Assembly (NCBI GenBank): GCA_001800315.1
Contig: MGVE01000010.1
Location: forward strand, 25,789 to 89,788
Origin: Elusimicrobia bacterium RIFOXYA2_FULL_47_53
GTDB lineage: Bacteria; Elusimicrobiota; Endomicrobiia; Endomicrobiales; XYA2-FULL-47-53
DNA length: 64,000 nt
Reading direction: 5' to 3'
A program made the translations under genes and the position numbers. A model generated the notes under the pieces. That model did no database searches and had not been told where the DNA came from. It worked only from the letters and a program-made list of their open reading frames with translations. Positions 32,401 to 40,496 of the stretch are shown one piece after another (the first letter of the stretch is position 1; each line of letters opens with the position of its first letter).

Positions 32401-33792
32401 TTATTGAATGTTTACTACAAATTCACCACTGCGAGCAAGACATATCCCATCCTTTACAACAAAACATTCGACCCAATGCTTGCCTTTATAGAGTGTACTT
32501 TCTTTCCTTACAAAACGCCCCGCTCTTTCATATTCACCATCATAAAAGTCACCACGTAAAGAATTAGCTAATTCTGCTTCATCTCCAGTATTTACAACCT
32601 GCCAATATACTTCGTATGGCCAAGAAACATTGGTATCAGCTTTAAATTGAAGTGAACATTTTTTAGGCAATGGATCTCCATCACTTTGAAATTGCTGTGG
32701 TCTAAAACCTTTACAAATATAGGATGCTGTTATATTTGCTCGTCCCTCTATATTAACAGACCACTTTGGCTGTTTACGATGACTTACAGCAAATATACTT
32801 TTTGTTTTTTCTAAAGAGTTCCTCAAGAAAGAACCAATTGTTTCAAAACTATTTGACTTTTTCGCTTCCGGTATTGGAAAATCTCTACCGAAGTGCTTTT
32901 TCATCAATTGACAAGCTTTTATCTCATCAGATTCAGCATCTACCTGTTCCAAAATGACGGCAAGTGCTTTTAATCTATTTTTTAATCCGTCCATATCATC
33001 GTTATTGATTTTCCCGAATACATCTTCATATTCTGGAGTTGGTTTTTTAATACTAATACGGCCCGAGATCAAACCGGCTCCATTACAAATTTGTATTAAG
33101 GCAGACAGGTCATCAGATTTATTATCATTGATAACCTTGCTATTTAATAAATTATTAACAAGAAGAATATATGCCAGACCAGAAGGTTTCGCACCAGACT
33201 CAATCGGCAAAGACTCGTCATCCCAACGCCGAATATATCTCACAAGTCGCCGAAATTGATTTGTTTTTGTTGCAGAGTCTTCTGTATCCTTGAATTGCGT
33301 CATTATATTATCTACATAGTCTAATAGTCCCTGCGGGTTTGCATCCTTCCATCCATTTTGTTTATGAGCAAGTTTGAACACTGTTTCTTTAAAAATGTTC
33401 TCATGTACAGCATATGTCACTAAATCAACGTGATATCCATCCTTGTAAATTACACGAATACATGGCCCTTTGGACACAACTTTCTCCGTGTGATCTTTTA
33501 CTGCATCATAGATCCATCCTCTAACTTCTGAAGCTGTATAATCATTTTCATTAATACTTAACCTCAATGCCACATCAATATCATAACCAAGATTTTCAAT
33601 TGGTTTTACTCCAGTTTTCATTATGTAACTGCCTTGAAGCATTTCCTGAAAAGATGGCTTGCCTTTATCCTTAAGATAATCGCGAATACGATTCAAAATA
33701 ATATCTCTCTTCTCAGCGAGAATACTATTAAGTTCATAATCCATTCGGATTTTTTCATGGAATTGTTCAAGATAATTCTGAATGTACGCCAT
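32401..33792 (-). CDS. CBASS CD-NTase with AGS-C ligand-sensor domain
   Basis: A 463-residue cGAS/DncV-like nucleotidyltransferase. The active site is intact: GSY at residues 54-56, the metal pair D71-x-D73 (GYDIDVAL) and the third acid D123 (HVDLVTY). The second helical domain follows (RRLVRYIRRWDDESL, KPSGLAYILLVNN). Residues about 335-463 are the AGS-C sensor domain found in CBASS and SMODS proteins, with VYWQVVNTGDEAE, LRGDFYDG and KESTLYKGKHWVECFVVKDG. It makes a cyclic di- or trinucleotide in response to phage. Clade assignment is not possible by eye. AAGAGG precedes the ATG; the gene lies eight bases after capV. Confidence 0.94.
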   Translation of the reverse strand: MAYIQNYLEQFHEKIRMDYELNSILAEKRDIILNRIRDYLKDKGKPSFQEMLQGSYIMKTGVKPIENLGYDIDVALRLSINENDYTASEVRGWIYDAVKDHTEKVVSKGPCIRVIYKDGYHVDLVTYAVHENIFKETVFKLAHKQNGWKDANPQGLLDYVDNIMTQFKDTEDSATKTNQFRRLVRYIRRWDDESLPIESGAKPSGLAYILLVNNLLNSKVINDNKSDDLSALIQICNGAGLISGRISIKKPTPEYEDVFGKINNDDMDGLKNRLKALAVILEQVDAESDEIKACQLMKKHFGRDFPIPEAKKSNSFETIGSFLRNSLEKTKSIFAVSHRKQPKWSVNIEGRANITASYICKGFRPQQFQSDGDPLPKKCSLQFKADTNVSWPYEVYWQVVNTGDEAELANSLRGDFYDGEYERAGRFVRKESTLYKGKHWVECFVVKDGICLARSGEFVVNIQ

Positions 33793-33800
33793 TAAACCTC

Positions 33801-34889
33801 TTATTGTTTAAGAATTGACAAACTCGTGAATATTTCCTTAACTAAAGCCATTTCACCAGTATCACTACTTAAAACTTTACTATGTATTGCATCAGCATCT
33901 GTTCGCGCCATTTCATTTAAGGTTTCTATAGCTATCTTATCAGCCTTGTCAATATTGATTGCACTAAATTGTTCTGGTGATTTATTTGTTTGTTCCAAGC
34001 GGACAAACCGTGTCGGCAATTTTAATTTATTTAACGAAGAACAAAGGAATCGTGATGCATTGGAATAGCCGAATGACTGAGAAGAAAGCGACATTTCAAC
34101 AATATTCACACCGGCACGCCAATTAAAAAGTCCCCAATTGGGATTTTTTACTGAATATGGATCACCCGATGGCTGATCACATGTCCCTACGGATAAAATA
34201 TCTAACTGAGTATCTTCTAAATCTATCATCCCTATTGCTTCTATAATCCCAATCAATGATGGGTTATTCGCCCAGAGCCCTCCATCGACAAAATTATCTT
34301 GAATAGATTTATTATCAGGATTGGTAAACTGGGCAATAGGAAAAAGAATGGGGGCCGCAGCAGATGCCATACAAACATCAACTAAAGAGTAATTATCATC
34401 CCTGTGTTTACCTGGATTGTGTGGTGTCTTAAAAACCCAAGCTTTATAATTTGAGGCATTAACACTAGGAACACATAAAGCTATATTTCTTTTTTCATAA
34501 AGTTGTTTGATTGTCATGGTTCCAAATACTGATTGCAAAGCATTTTTAAGTTGTAATACATTTGATGCAGGTTTCTTAATGTATTTACTTGCCCAAACCA
34601 AGAATTTAATAAGCTGTTTTTGTGAAGGCATTGGATCTACAAATATCTTTTCCCCATTATCTATATATAAAGACTGAATCCTATTTATAGGAATTCCGGC
34701 AGCCAACCCACATGTCAGTATTGCTCCTGTACTTGTTCCACAAATAAGATCAAATGCTTTGCCTATATCGGGGATATCCTTAGAAAAACATGCATCGAAT
34801 CTGTAGGCAAGAGTAGACAACAAGGTAGCAGTATAGAGGCCCCGCATCCCACCGCCATCAATACATAACACTCTAAATGTATTTTTCAT
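33801..34889 (-). CDS. capV: CapV patatin-like phospholipase (CBASS effector)
   Basis: A 362-residue patatin. The oxyanion loop GGGMRG is at residues 12-17, the nucleophile elbow GTSTG has S53, and the catalytic aspartate is D202 in VDGGLWANNP. The C-terminal third (VGTCDQPSGDPY, LSSQSFGYSNASRFL, PTRFVRLEQTN) is of the CBASS-associated CapV type. On binding the cyclic nucleotide made by the adjacent CD-NTase it would degrade membrane phospholipids and kill the infected cell. It is the fifth gene of a tightly packed operon. Confidence 0.93.
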   Translation of the reverse strand: MKNTFRVLCIDGGGMRGLYTATLLSTLAYRFDACFSKDIPDIGKAFDLICGTSTGAILTCGLAAGIPINRIQSLYIDNGEKIFVDPMPSQKQLIKFLVWASKYIKKPASNVLQLKNALQSVFGTMTIKQLYEKRNIALCVPSVNASNYKAWVFKTPHNPGKHRDDNYSLVDVCMASAAAPILFPIAQFTNPDNKSIQDNFVDGGLWANNPSLIGIIEAIGMIDLEDTQLDILSVGTCDQPSGDPYSVKNPNWGLFNWRAGVNIVEMSLSSQSFGYSNASRFLCSSLNKLKLPTRFVRLEQTNKSPEQFSAINIDKADKIAIETLNEMARTDADAIHSKVLSSDTGEMALVKEIFTSLSILKQ

Positions 34890-34905
34890 AGATAAATGCT
34901 CTAGA

Positions 34906-35112
34906 CTACTTACTTTTCCTATTATAAGGCGATTTATTATGGGGATTTAAAGAGATTCCTTCTTGGCTATCTTTAGTATATATCGAATCTGGAGTACGTC
35001 CTAATTTTAAACCAATCACTCTTGTTGGCGTGTTCCCCTTAGCCAACTGTTTTATCTGTGTCACTTCTTTTTGAGTCCAGGCTTTGCCAGTGTTCCGGTT
35101 GTACATTGCCAT
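34906..35112 (-). CDS. Small SANT/HTH-like protein in the CBASS operon
   Basis: A 68-residue basic protein: YNRNTGKAWTQKEVTQIKQLAKGNTPTRVIGLKLGRTPDSIYTK. The WTQKEVTQIKQLA...TPTRVIGLKLGRTPDSIYTK pattern looks like a Myb/SANT-type three-helix DNA-binding fold (GcrA-like start). Similar small proteins are scattered in bacterial genomes without known function. The ATG at 35112 is set by a perfect AAGGAGG; a longer reading from 35196 would overlap the previous gene. The spacing (20 bases before, 16 after) shows it is part of the operon. Confidence 0.75.
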   Translation of the reverse strand: MAMYNRNTGKAWTQKEVTQIKQLAKGNTPTRVIGLKLGRTPDSIYTKDSQEGISLNPHNKSPYNRKSK

Positions 35113-35132
35113 AACAGCCTCCTTGCAATAGA

Positions 35133-35468
35133 TTATTTCAAAAGCGAAACTACGCCTTTTGCAAATTGGAACGATTTGAGCGCCGCATCGACCCATTTTG
35201 TACTATCTCTAACGGCTTCTTTTAAATCTGATACTGATTTAACGGCATCAGCCTGGGAAAATGTATTTTTAGATGCCTTACTAAACGCAGATGCAATATC
35301 CGACAATTGCGGTCCTTTAATACCCATAAATCCTTGAACTTGGCTTTCAAGTAACTCGATTTGATTATTCTGAATAGCAATCAACTGAACTACATTTTTC
35401 ACTAATTCTTGCACATCTTCTGGCATTTTCTGTAAAGAATCTTTCAATTTCTGAACATCAGTGTCCAT
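35133..35468 (-). CDS. Unknown 111-residue protein in the CBASS operon
   Basis: A 111-residue soluble, largely helical protein: VQKLKDSLQKMPEDVQELVKNVVQLIAIQNNQIELLESQVQ suggests a coiled coil, followed by a serine/lysine-rich half (ASAFSKASKNTFSQADAVKSVSDLKEAV). I do not recognise a family. It starts after AAGGGG, 11 bases behind the lipoprotein gene and 20 bases ahead of the SANT-like gene, so it is certainly co-transcribed with capV and the CD-NTase. It could be a structural adaptor. Confidence 0.7.
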   Translation of the reverse strand: MDTDVQKLKDSLQKMPEDVQELVKNVVQLIAIQNNQIELLESQVQGFMGIKGPQLSDIASAFSKASKNTFSQADAVKSVSDLKEAVRDSTKWVDAALKSFQFAKGVVSLLK

Positions 35469-35479
35469 AATATAACCCC

Positions 35480-36004
35480 TTATTGAAACATAGATAAAAG
35501 CTCTTGGAGTCTTTTGGATTTATTAGGATCCATTTTCAAGACACTAAGAGCCTTCATTTGCAAATTGGAATCTTTCAGCTTATCAACAAAATCATCTGTT
35601 AGTTTACTTTTTTCAGTAAAATCTTTATATGCCTCTAAATGGATTTTTGCTATATCAGACTGCTCTTTAATGGTGGACATAAGTTCCTGCAAGAGCGTAA
35701 GCATTTCTTTTTTCTCCGCTAATAAATCTCTCGTATAAAATTCTAAATCGATTTTGGCTTCTGGAGTCAGCTTATAGTCGGACCCAGCAAGTTCATTCTG
35801 TTTTTTAACCTTCATTTGCTGAATTTTAAAATCCAAATATGCGCTAAGCACGGGCAAATAAGTGTCGCTTAAAATTTGCATGTTTTTAGACATATCCGTA
35901 AGATTTTCTTCATTCTGGCTATTTATTGGCCTTAAAATCTTTGGATTCATGCATCCGGTACAAGCCAAGCATCCCAATACCATAATGACAATAAAAGACT
36001 TCAT
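35480..36004 (-). CDS. Putative lipoprotein in the CBASS operon
   Basis: About 174 residues beginning MKSFIVIMVLGCLACTGC, a lipoprotein signal peptide with a plausible lipobox (ACTGC). The mature part is charged and helical, with long coiled-coil stretches (YTRDLLAEKKEMLTLLQELMSTIKEQSDIAK, KLTDDFVDKLKDSNLQMKALSVL). No known domain is seen. The ATG at 36004 follows AGAGGAT and lies 10 bases after the repressor stop; another ATG at 36022 is possible. An envelope-located member inside a CBASS operon with a membrane-attacking effector is unusual. Confidence 0.75.
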   Translation of the reverse strand: MKSFIVIMVLGCLACTGCMNPKILRPINSQNEENLTDMSKNMQILSDTYLPVLSAYLDFKIQQMKVKKQNELAGSDYKLTPEAKIDLEFYTRDLLAEKKEMLTLLQELMSTIKEQSDIAKIHLEAYKDFTEKSKLTDDFVDKLKDSNLQMKALSVLKMDPNKSKRLQELLSMFQ

Positions 36005-36014
36005 CTTATCCTCT

Positions 36015-36635
36015 TTAATCATTAATTTTTACTACCCTTCTGACCACACCTTGTATACTAAAATCTTTTGAAATGACAATTGGCTTATACTTATCGTCCT
36101 TAGATTTCGGCAATAGTACAACATAGTCTTTTTGTGGTTTATAATATTTAACAGTGGCTTCATCATCGATAAGTGCAAGCACAATCTCACTCGGATTAGC
36201 AATTGATTGGCTTTCAATCAACAATAGATCATTATCATCTATTCCTGCATCATTCATGGATTCACCATGAGCTTTCAAGAAAAAATAGTTATTTGGCCTA
36301 TTTTTAATAAGCTCTTTTGAAACAGAAATGTATCCTTCTATATTCTCTACTGCGAGAAGCGGGGCTCCACAAGCAACCCTTCCAAGTAGTGGAATACTTA
36401 CTAATTCCTTTTCTTGTTTTCTACCGGTGTTAATACTTTTAATACCTTTTGCTTTTTCAACTTCCAAATACTTTTTCTCAGCCAGTACGTTAATAAACTG
36501 TTGAATAGAATTAACCGAAGAGTAACCCAAAGCATCTGCTAAATCCTTATAGCTGGGTATTTGGTTATTTACTCTCTGAAACTCTTTAACTGCATCTAAA
36601 ACTTTCTGTTGTTTTGATGTTAAATGTGTTTTCAT
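36015..36635 (-). CDS. LexA-like S24 repressor heading the CBASS operon
   Basis: A 206-residue LexA-type protein. An N-terminal winged helix (TSKQQKVLDAVKEF, PSYKDLADALGYSSVNSIQQFINVL) is followed by the S24 self-cleaving domain: cleavage site VACGAP (C89-G90, where LexA has Ala-Gly), Ser126 in GESMNDAGI and Lys163 in EATVKYY. Self-cleavage in response to DNA damage is therefore possible. The ATG at 36635 is set by the promoter just upstream (leaderless start). It is the first gene of the six-gene operon and its own operator overlaps the promoter, so it likely represses CBASS until SOS-like signals appear. It could also be the cell's general LexA, but the location argues against that. Confidence 0.9.
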   Translation of the reverse strand: MKTHLTSKQQKVLDAVKEFQRVNNQIPSYKDLADALGYSSVNSIQQFINVLAEKKYLEVEKAKGIKSINTGRKQEKELVSIPLLGRVACGAPLLAVENIEGYISVSKELIKNRPNNYFFLKAHGESMNDAGIDDNDLLLIESQSIANPSEIVLALIDDEATVKYYKPQKDYVVLLPKSKDDKYKPIVISKDFSIQGVVRRVVKIND

Positions 36636-36642
36636 ACATAGT

Positions 36643-36671
36643 ATTATACATATTGCATGTATGGAAGTCAA
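36643..36671 (-). promoter_or_regulatory. Leaderless CBASS promoter with LexA-like operator
   Basis: Minus strand: TTGACT (36671-36666), exactly 17 bases, TATAAT (36648-36643), then only seven bases to the ATG at 36635. The perfect inverted repeat ATACATGCAATATGTAT (6-5-6) at 36646-36662 covers the spacer and the -10, ideal for a self-regulating repressor. Confidence 0.82.
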
Positions 36672-36690
36672 GCGAGCGACATGCTTGGGA

Positions 36691-37812
36691 TTAGTTTAGC
36701 AGAGAGGGGTTGTTTTTGATAATTTCTTTTCTAATTTTACTATAAAACATTCTTGTAGTAATAGCATGTAGTTCATCATGTTTTAAAGGCAATGAAAGAT
36801 ATTTTCTTGACAATAATAAATATTGCACATCACTCTGGGATGTGGTATTATTTATCAATGGAATCATATCGAATATTTTTAAATATATTGAAAACAACCT
36901 TTCTAAATAGTTCTTGCATACCAAATTGAGTTTTTCCTTTGCAATATTATTTATTTCATTTTGCAGATGGGATAAGTGTTGCAAGGGATTATTTGAATAA
37001 TATTCTACAATTTTTATTGCTTTTAAATAGAATTTCAACAACATCTCCCTACTAACTATTTTATCAGAATCTATAGGGAATGAGCTGTCTGTGTAATAAC
37101 GAACAGGCCCTTTGACACCTTTCCCAATAAGAAAATCATCGTTACCCCAATCCTTGCTTTGAGTCATCATAACTGATTTAAAACGACTTTTTATTCTATC
37201 ATGCCATTTACTATCACCGTTCACGCGTCTATTAACAGCCCAGAGTAGTAAGTCCGTACATTGTACGCCGGGATTATTTTTTTTCACAATACTATATTCG
37301 ATCTTAGGAAAGTATACAGGAAGCATTGGAAGATTATAAATACTGGATAAAAGTTCTTTTTCTAATTCTTTATGATTATTTTCCAAAATACTCATTGTTA
37401 GTCCTGGTCTGTGTTCTATAAAAAACTTTGCATTGTCTCTTGTGTGCATAGCGCTCAGTGTTGAGTTTATTAATGACACTGCATAATAATCTCGATTTAT
37501 TAAATTTTTAGATTTTTTAGCTATATCATGAAATTCACTTACAAATTCCGCATTTATATTCTTATTAATTTCGGTTAAAAGATGAGAATGCGCATTCTTA
37601 CTGTCTTCGGAAGCATGAAACCAACCCCGACTAATCGTTCTTTTATCTAACTTATTTTCTGGCGGCTTGTGAATATCGGGGTCCTTTTTTAAATTTTCTA
37701 TCGCAATATTTATGATCTCATCTTTGATTTCCTCGTCACTTATCAACATACCTGCACCAACACACGGATTGGGTTCTGCAAAAGTACTTTCATCCACATA
37801 AACATATCTCAT
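36691..37812 (-). CDS. DUF3800-like protein, second copy type
   Basis: A 373-residue protein with the DUF3800 opening RYVYVDESTF and the later GVQCTDLLLWAVNRRV block carrying the conserved aspartate; SRGWFHASEDS and FFIEHRPGLTM lie between. It is not a close duplicate of the DUF3800 gene at 26965. The C-terminal 140 residues are helical and unique. It ends 20 bases before the CBASS promoter, in the same direction, so read-through is possible. A -10 TATAAT lies eight bases before its ATG, again suggesting a leaderless message. A nuclease-like defence role is inferred only from the family. Confidence 0.75.
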   Translation of the reverse strand: MRYVYVDESTFAEPNPCVGAGMLISDEEIKDEIINIAIENLKKDPDIHKPPENKLDKRTISRGWFHASEDSKNAHSHLLTEINKNINAEFVSEFHDIAKKSKNLINRDYYAVSLINSTLSAMHTRDNAKFFIEHRPGLTMSILENNHKELEKELLSSIYNLPMLPVYFPKIEYSIVKKNNPGVQCTDLLLWAVNRRVNGDSKWHDRIKSRFKSVMMTQSKDWGNDDFLIGKGVKGPVRYYTDSSFPIDSDKIVSREMLLKFYLKAIKIVEYYSNNPLQHLSHLQNEINNIAKEKLNLVCKNYLERLFSIYLKIFDMIPLINNTTSQSDVQYLLLSRKYLSLPLKHDELHAITTRMFYSKIRKEIIKNNPSLLN

Positions 37813-37820
37813 ATTATTGT

Positions 37821-37826
37821 ATTATA
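37821..37826 (-). promoter_or_regulatory. -10 box just upstream of the DUF3800 start
   Basis: TATAAT on the minus strand, eight bases before the ATG at 37812. The -35 region is weak (GTGTCA-like). Confidence 0.4.
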
Positions 37827-37850
37827 GGCATGACATTTCACTGTTTGACA

Positions 37851-38039
37851 CTATTTAGATTTTGCAATATCAAATCGAACGATAGTATTTAATATTTCAG
37901 CTGTCTGGATGATATATTTGAGTGTAAATCCTTTTTGCGGAATTTCAATGAAATATATCTGAGCAATGAAAATGGTTCTCAATTTGGCAGACAGGCTATA
38001 TATTTTTAAGGTGCCTATTCCGACAAATATCCCCTGCTT
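37851..38039 (-). pseudogene. Open frame without start, possible gene remnant
   Basis: A 62-codon open frame with no ATG lies between the GspC-like gene and the DUF3800 gene. It reads naturally (IFIAQIYFIEIPQKGFTLKY, IQTAEILNTIVRFDIAKSK), but I recognise no family. It may be the 3' end of a deleted gene or chance. Confidence 0.25.
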
Positions 38040-38061
38040 CTATGCACGAGCTCAATTCAAA

Positions 38062-38541
38062 TTATTTATTTAACTCCAGTGTCACCCTGATCTTGCTTTT
38101 ATGCTCAAGAATCACCTTGCCGCCGGCTTGATCAATAGCAACAATCATTGAATCATCTATTAAATCGCCCTCTTTGAGCAGCAAGGATTTATTCCCCTGC
38201 CTCTTATTTTGAATAAAGGCAACTGATTGTTTACCGTCATCAACAAAGCCGGTCAAGACAAGAGAATTCAAAATCTGGTTCTTAATAGTTTCCTGCCTTT
38301 GGCTTTCTTCCTGTTGCCTGAGTTCCGCCATTCGTTGCTCCTGTTCACTTTTCCGCTGCTCTTCTTCGCGTTTTCTGTCTTTCTCAATATCATCCAAAGA
38401 TTTCACTGAATTTCTCCAAAGCGGAAAAAAGATATTCCGCTTTGAAATTTCCGCATAACTTAAAGAGTTCATGCCGGACACATCAGCAACGAAAAATATA
38501 CAAACGCACAAAATAATCACACCCGGAAATTTTCGGATCAT
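38062..38541 (-). CDS. GspC/PilP-like type II secretion periplasmic protein
   Basis: About 159 residues: an N-terminal membrane helix (FPGVIILCVCIFFVA), then SLSYAEISKRNIFFPLWR, the 'RNIF/RDPF' motif typical of GspC and PilP near the start of the periplasmic part, a glutamine/glutamate-rich coiled linker (residues about 50-85) and a small beta domain at the end (LVLTGFVDDGKQSVAFIQNK, LLLKEGDLIDDSMIVAI) equivalent to the HR domain that touches the secretin. The ATG at 38541 overlaps the GspM stop (ATGA). It is the last gene of the operon. Confidence 0.75.
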   Translation of the reverse strand: MIRKFPGVIILCVCIFFVADVSGMNSLSYAEISKRNIFFPLWRNSVKSLDDIEKDRKREEEQRKSEQEQRMAELRQQEESQRQETIKNQILNSLVLTGFVDDGKQSVAFIQNKRQGNKSLLLKEGDLIDDSMIVAIDQAGGKVILEHKSKIRVTLELNK

Positions 38542-39047
38542 ACTTTGGCTACCCATAAAAATGAAACTACTATACTACACCTCACCCTTGAGGGATTAGC
38601 CTCGTCACCGGATATGCTTAGCTTCTGAATTTGATATGGCAGTCCGCTTGAACTTAACTTATGCATAAAACCTACTAAACTGTTTAGCGATGTTGTAATA
38701 TCCAACTGAAGGGATATCTCCGCGCCATGATCTCCGTTTATTATTTCCAAAGGTCGGAGTGATGAAATTTCGTTTATCCCTGTTTCCCTGCAAAGACGAC
38801 CTATATTAGCTGTCACGCCAAGCTGTTGTTCGTTAGGATTTTTTCTGAATTTATCCCCTGAAAATATGCCGTTATATTTTTCAATAATTTCATTTTTTCG
38901 CTCAAGAAGATCTGCCGATTTGAACAGGTTTACCAATGATGACTGGCGCGAAAGCAGAGGTTCTGCAATGTAAATATATCCCAAGGATGCGATAATTACA
39001 CCCGCCGCTAAATATAATATCTTCAACTCTCTTTTAGATAGCGCCAC
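38538..39047 (-). CDS. gspM: GspM/PilO-like inner-membrane assembly protein
   Basis: A 169-residue protein with a short cytoplasmic start, one membrane helix (LKILYLAAGVIIASLGYIYIA), a coiled stretch and a ferredoxin-like periplasmic domain (ISLQLDITTSLNSLVGFMHKL, YQIQKLSISGD), as in GspM and PilO. It begins with a GTG overlapping the end of gspL by 14 bases. Confidence 0.78.
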   Translation of the reverse strand: MALSKRELKILYLAAGVIIASLGYIYIAEPLLSRQSSLVNLFKSADLLERKNEIIEKYNGIFSGDKFRKNPNEQQLGVTANIGRLCRETGINEISSLRPLEIINGDHGAEISLQLDITTSLNSLVGFMHKLSSSGLPYQIQKLSISGDEANPSRVRCSIVVSFLWVAKV

Positions 39048-40491
39048 TTTTTGATTTTCCTTTTCCTATCGCCAGGCCGCATTCAATTTCAAAATCAACC
39101 AGGTTTTTATCATCAAACTTCGCGGCTCTGGCGCCCTTGCTGTTGACTCCCGAAAACAACTTTGATTTAGACAGCAGTTCGGCTGTTTTCGCTGTAGCAT
39201 CAAATGAATTTGTTCTGCATTTTAGTATCAACATTTTTTGTTCGTAATCATAAACAAGCTGTGTGACATATACATTACCAGGTATAAGAGCATTTAATTC
39301 CTGTAACATTACTAACGAAAAATCGGAATTATCGGAATATTGCTCTATTAATTTCAAAACAGCTTCTTTTTGTCCGAGCTCGGCAATCTCACCGCCTGAC
39401 TCATTAACCAAATGTTTTATCCTTCTGCCTTCTGCCAGGCTGGCCCGGTTCTTATATATATATCCGCCTGACAAGACCACAGCTGCTAAAACACATAAAG
39501 AAATCGCTTTAACTACCGTCCTTACATATTTTTTGCGTCCTATTCCCGATATTGCCTCGGGAGACATCAGATTTTGGCTTTTATCACAAAGAAGTAACGC
39601 GCCAAGCAAACGAGCAATAGACTCACCTGCAACTTTGCTATTTGCGCCGGCTAAATCCACTCTGCCGTCAGGAATAAATGCATTGCTTATTTCTGCTCCG
39701 GGAATCATTCTCCCGACAGCACCGGACACGCCGAATTTGTCAAACCCTGCCACAAATGCTTTTTTTATTATCTGATCTCTATATGACGCGTGGAATGATG
39801 AAAAGGACTTTCCCATTTCATCAGCCACTGTTTTTAGGGTATCCGAACTCTCATTTTTTATTGCCATTCCGCGGCTCAACGAAAGTTTACCCTCAACAAA
39901 AAATTCCATTTCCCAGTAGTCATCATCCAGATCAATGACACTATAATTCCCCATTCCCGGGATTTCAATATATCGCATCAGTTCACTTAAAGCCATTGTT
40001 GCGGCAACTATTTTACGGGGAAACAGGCCGGCTTCATTAATCGTCTCCGTGAGTTTGTTTACAACCTGCTTTTTCACAGCATACATCATTATTTCGCTCA
40101 GGCCTTCCTTGCCGGGTTCGCTGATCCAGGAAAAATCAATTATTGCTTCTTCGGAAGAAAAGGGCAGATGCTTCTGCGCCTCAAAATACAGCATATCCCT
40201 GATTTCTTCGTCTTTGCATTTCGGCAAAGCGACTCTTCGGGCAAAAACTTGGTATTTTGGCAGTATTACCATTAAATACGAATTGTCAATCTTGTGCTTC
40301 GCGGAGAGCGCAATAACAGCGCTTTTAACCGCTTCTCCGTACTGCCGGCCATCATCCTGCCCCCCCTGTTTATCCAAAGGCAAATCCTCGTATGCCAAAA
40401 CCTTTAGGATATCGTTTTCTACAACACCTTTCAGGTAACGGATCGCGTTTTTATGCGGTTCTAACACCGAAATTATTTTATTTTTTGCCAT
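39034..40491 (-). CDS. gspL: GspL/PilM-N-like assembly protein
   Basis: A 485-residue protein. The N-terminal 310 residues are an actin-like domain of the PilM/GspL kind (ARRVALPKCKDEEIRDMLYFEAQKHLPF, SVIDLDDDYWEMEFF, FSSFHASYRDQIIKKAFVAG). A single membrane helix (VVKAISLCVLAAVVLSGGYIY) near residue 340 leads to a periplasmic PilN-like domain (SLVMLQELNALIPGNVYVTQL). It links the GspE ATPase to the inner-membrane platform. The length and order are those of a GspL, with the PilM and PilN parts fused. Confidence 0.85.
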   Translation of the reverse strand: MAKNKIISVLEPHKNAIRYLKGVVENDILKVLAYEDLPLDKQGGQDDGRQYGEAVKSAVIALSAKHKIDNSYLMVILPKYQVFARRVALPKCKDEEIRDMLYFEAQKHLPFSSEEAIIDFSWISEPGKEGLSEIMMYAVKKQVVNKLTETINEAGLFPRKIVAATMALSELMRYIEIPGMGNYSVIDLDDDYWEMEFFVEGKLSLSRGMAIKNESSDTLKTVADEMGKSFSSFHASYRDQIIKKAFVAGFDKFGVSGAVGRMIPGAEISNAFIPDGRVDLAGANSKVAGESIARLLGALLLCDKSQNLMSPEAISGIGRKKYVRTVVKAISLCVLAAVVLSGGYIYKNRASLAEGRRIKHLVNESGGEIAELGQKEAVLKLIEQYSDNSDFSLVMLQELNALIPGNVYVTQLVYDYEQKMLILKCRTNSFDATAKTAELLSKSKLFSGVNSKGARAAKFDDKNLVDFEIECGLAIGKGKSKSGAI

Positions 40492-40496
40492 AGATT

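Noticed and set aside
36636..36671. Longer LexA-like protein starting at 36671
   Set aside because: The extra 12 residues would be coded by the promoter and operator themselves; the transcript begins at about 36635.
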